NCBI GenBank assembly: GCA_013203065.1
Contig: JABMQV010000532.1
Coordinates: 1 to 6,881, forward strand
Length of the DNA stretch: 6,881 bases
Direction: 5' to 3'
From: Desulfobacteraceae bacterium
GTDB lineage: Bacteria; Desulfobacterota; DSM-4660; Desulfatiglandales; Desulfatiglandaceae
Shown here: positions 6,809 to 6,881 of the stretch, in pieces
Position numbering within the stretch: the first letter of the stretch is position 1
How the letters are laid out: every line of letters starts with the position of its first letter
The notes under the pieces: generated by a model
Told to the model about the DNA's origin: nothing
Database searches by the model: none
Seen by the model: only the letters and a program-made list of their open reading frames with translations
Program-made: the position numbers and the translations under genes

Positions 6809-6881
6809 AAGAGACGGTCGCGTTCTTTACGATTCTTGGTAAGTTCTCAGACAGGTTTAGAGAGCGCCTGAAGGAAACGGC
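6805..6881 (+). other. Possible start of a further operon gene, no valid start codon
   Basis: From GTA at 6805 the frame stays open to the window end: VKETVAFFTILGKFSDRF and a charged stretch RERLKET. If the GTA were GTG, the sequence would read GTGA, giving the stop/start overlap already used by the aminotransferase and hyuA, with an ideal Shine-Dalgarno 10 bases upstream. As written, hyuB stops at TAA and no standard start exists. Twenty-five open codons are weak evidence and I recognise no family. No terminator hairpin with a U-tract is visible after hyuB, which fits transcription continuing past the window. Confidence 0.2.

Noticed and set aside
6753..6842. Small 29-codon frame starting ATG GTG and overlapping the hyuB end.
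   Set aside because: It has no proper ribosome site and no recognisable sequence, and most of it lies out of frame within conserved hyuB codons.
70..6850. Identical 12-mer GTAAGTTCTCAG near both ends of the window (70-81 and 6839-6850), possibly flanking repeats of an insertion.
   Set aside because: About one 12-base match is expected by chance in a sequence this long, the flanks do not match, and the genes between are not mobile-element genes.

Overview
The window is 6,881 bases of dense, mid-GC bacterial DNA with every supported gene on the + strand. It looks like one catabolic-type operon cut at both ends. The dense packing, moderate GC and use of AMP-forming acyl-CoA ligases with ATP-dependent HyuA/HyuB subunits would fit an anaerobic proteobacterium or Desulfobacterota-type organism. 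That placement is a weak inference: no rRNA, tRNA or taxonomic marker is present.

Layout: positions 1-84 hold the last 27 codons of an AMP-forming acyl-CoA synthetase, recognised by its C-terminal catalytic-lysine motif. A 143-base gap (85-227) follows, carrying a perfect 9-bp inverted repeat but no convincing sigma-70 promoter or terminator. Then come four complete genes: a second AMP-forming acyl-CoA ligase (228-1880), a HisC-like PLP aminotransferase (1916-3046), a HyuA-type ATP-dependent hydantoinase/oxoprolinase/carboxylase subunit (3043-5148) and its HyuB partner (5114-6808). The ligase and aminotransferase are 35 bases apart, the aminotransferase and hyuA share an ATGA overlap, and hyuA and hyuB overlap by 35 bases. 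The four are therefore very probably co-transcribed, and the last three are probably translationally coupled. The final 73 bases hold no assured gene, but a strong Shine-Dalgarno sequence and an open frame suggest a further gene whose expected GTG start reads GTA.

How the genes may work together (inference): HyuA/HyuB enzymes use ATP to activate a cyclic amide (hydantoin, 5-oxoproline, caprolactam) for ring opening, or, in the acetone/acetophenone carboxylase branch, to carboxylate a ketone. With an aminotransferase and a CoA ligase in the same operon, the simplest scheme is ATP-dependent opening of a lactam or imide to an amino acid, transamination to an oxo acid, then CoA activation. A second scheme is ketone carboxylation followed by CoA activation of the oxo acid, as in anaerobic ethylbenzene/acetophenone degradation, but that leaves the aminotransferase unexplained. 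I do not recognise this exact four-gene set as a characterised pathway, and the substrate cannot be read from the sequence.

Points for a second look: an Asp in the aromatic position of the ligase A5 motif, a four-tract G-quadruplex motif inside hyuA, the inverted repeat upstream of the ligase, and the possible start-codon lesion after hyuB.
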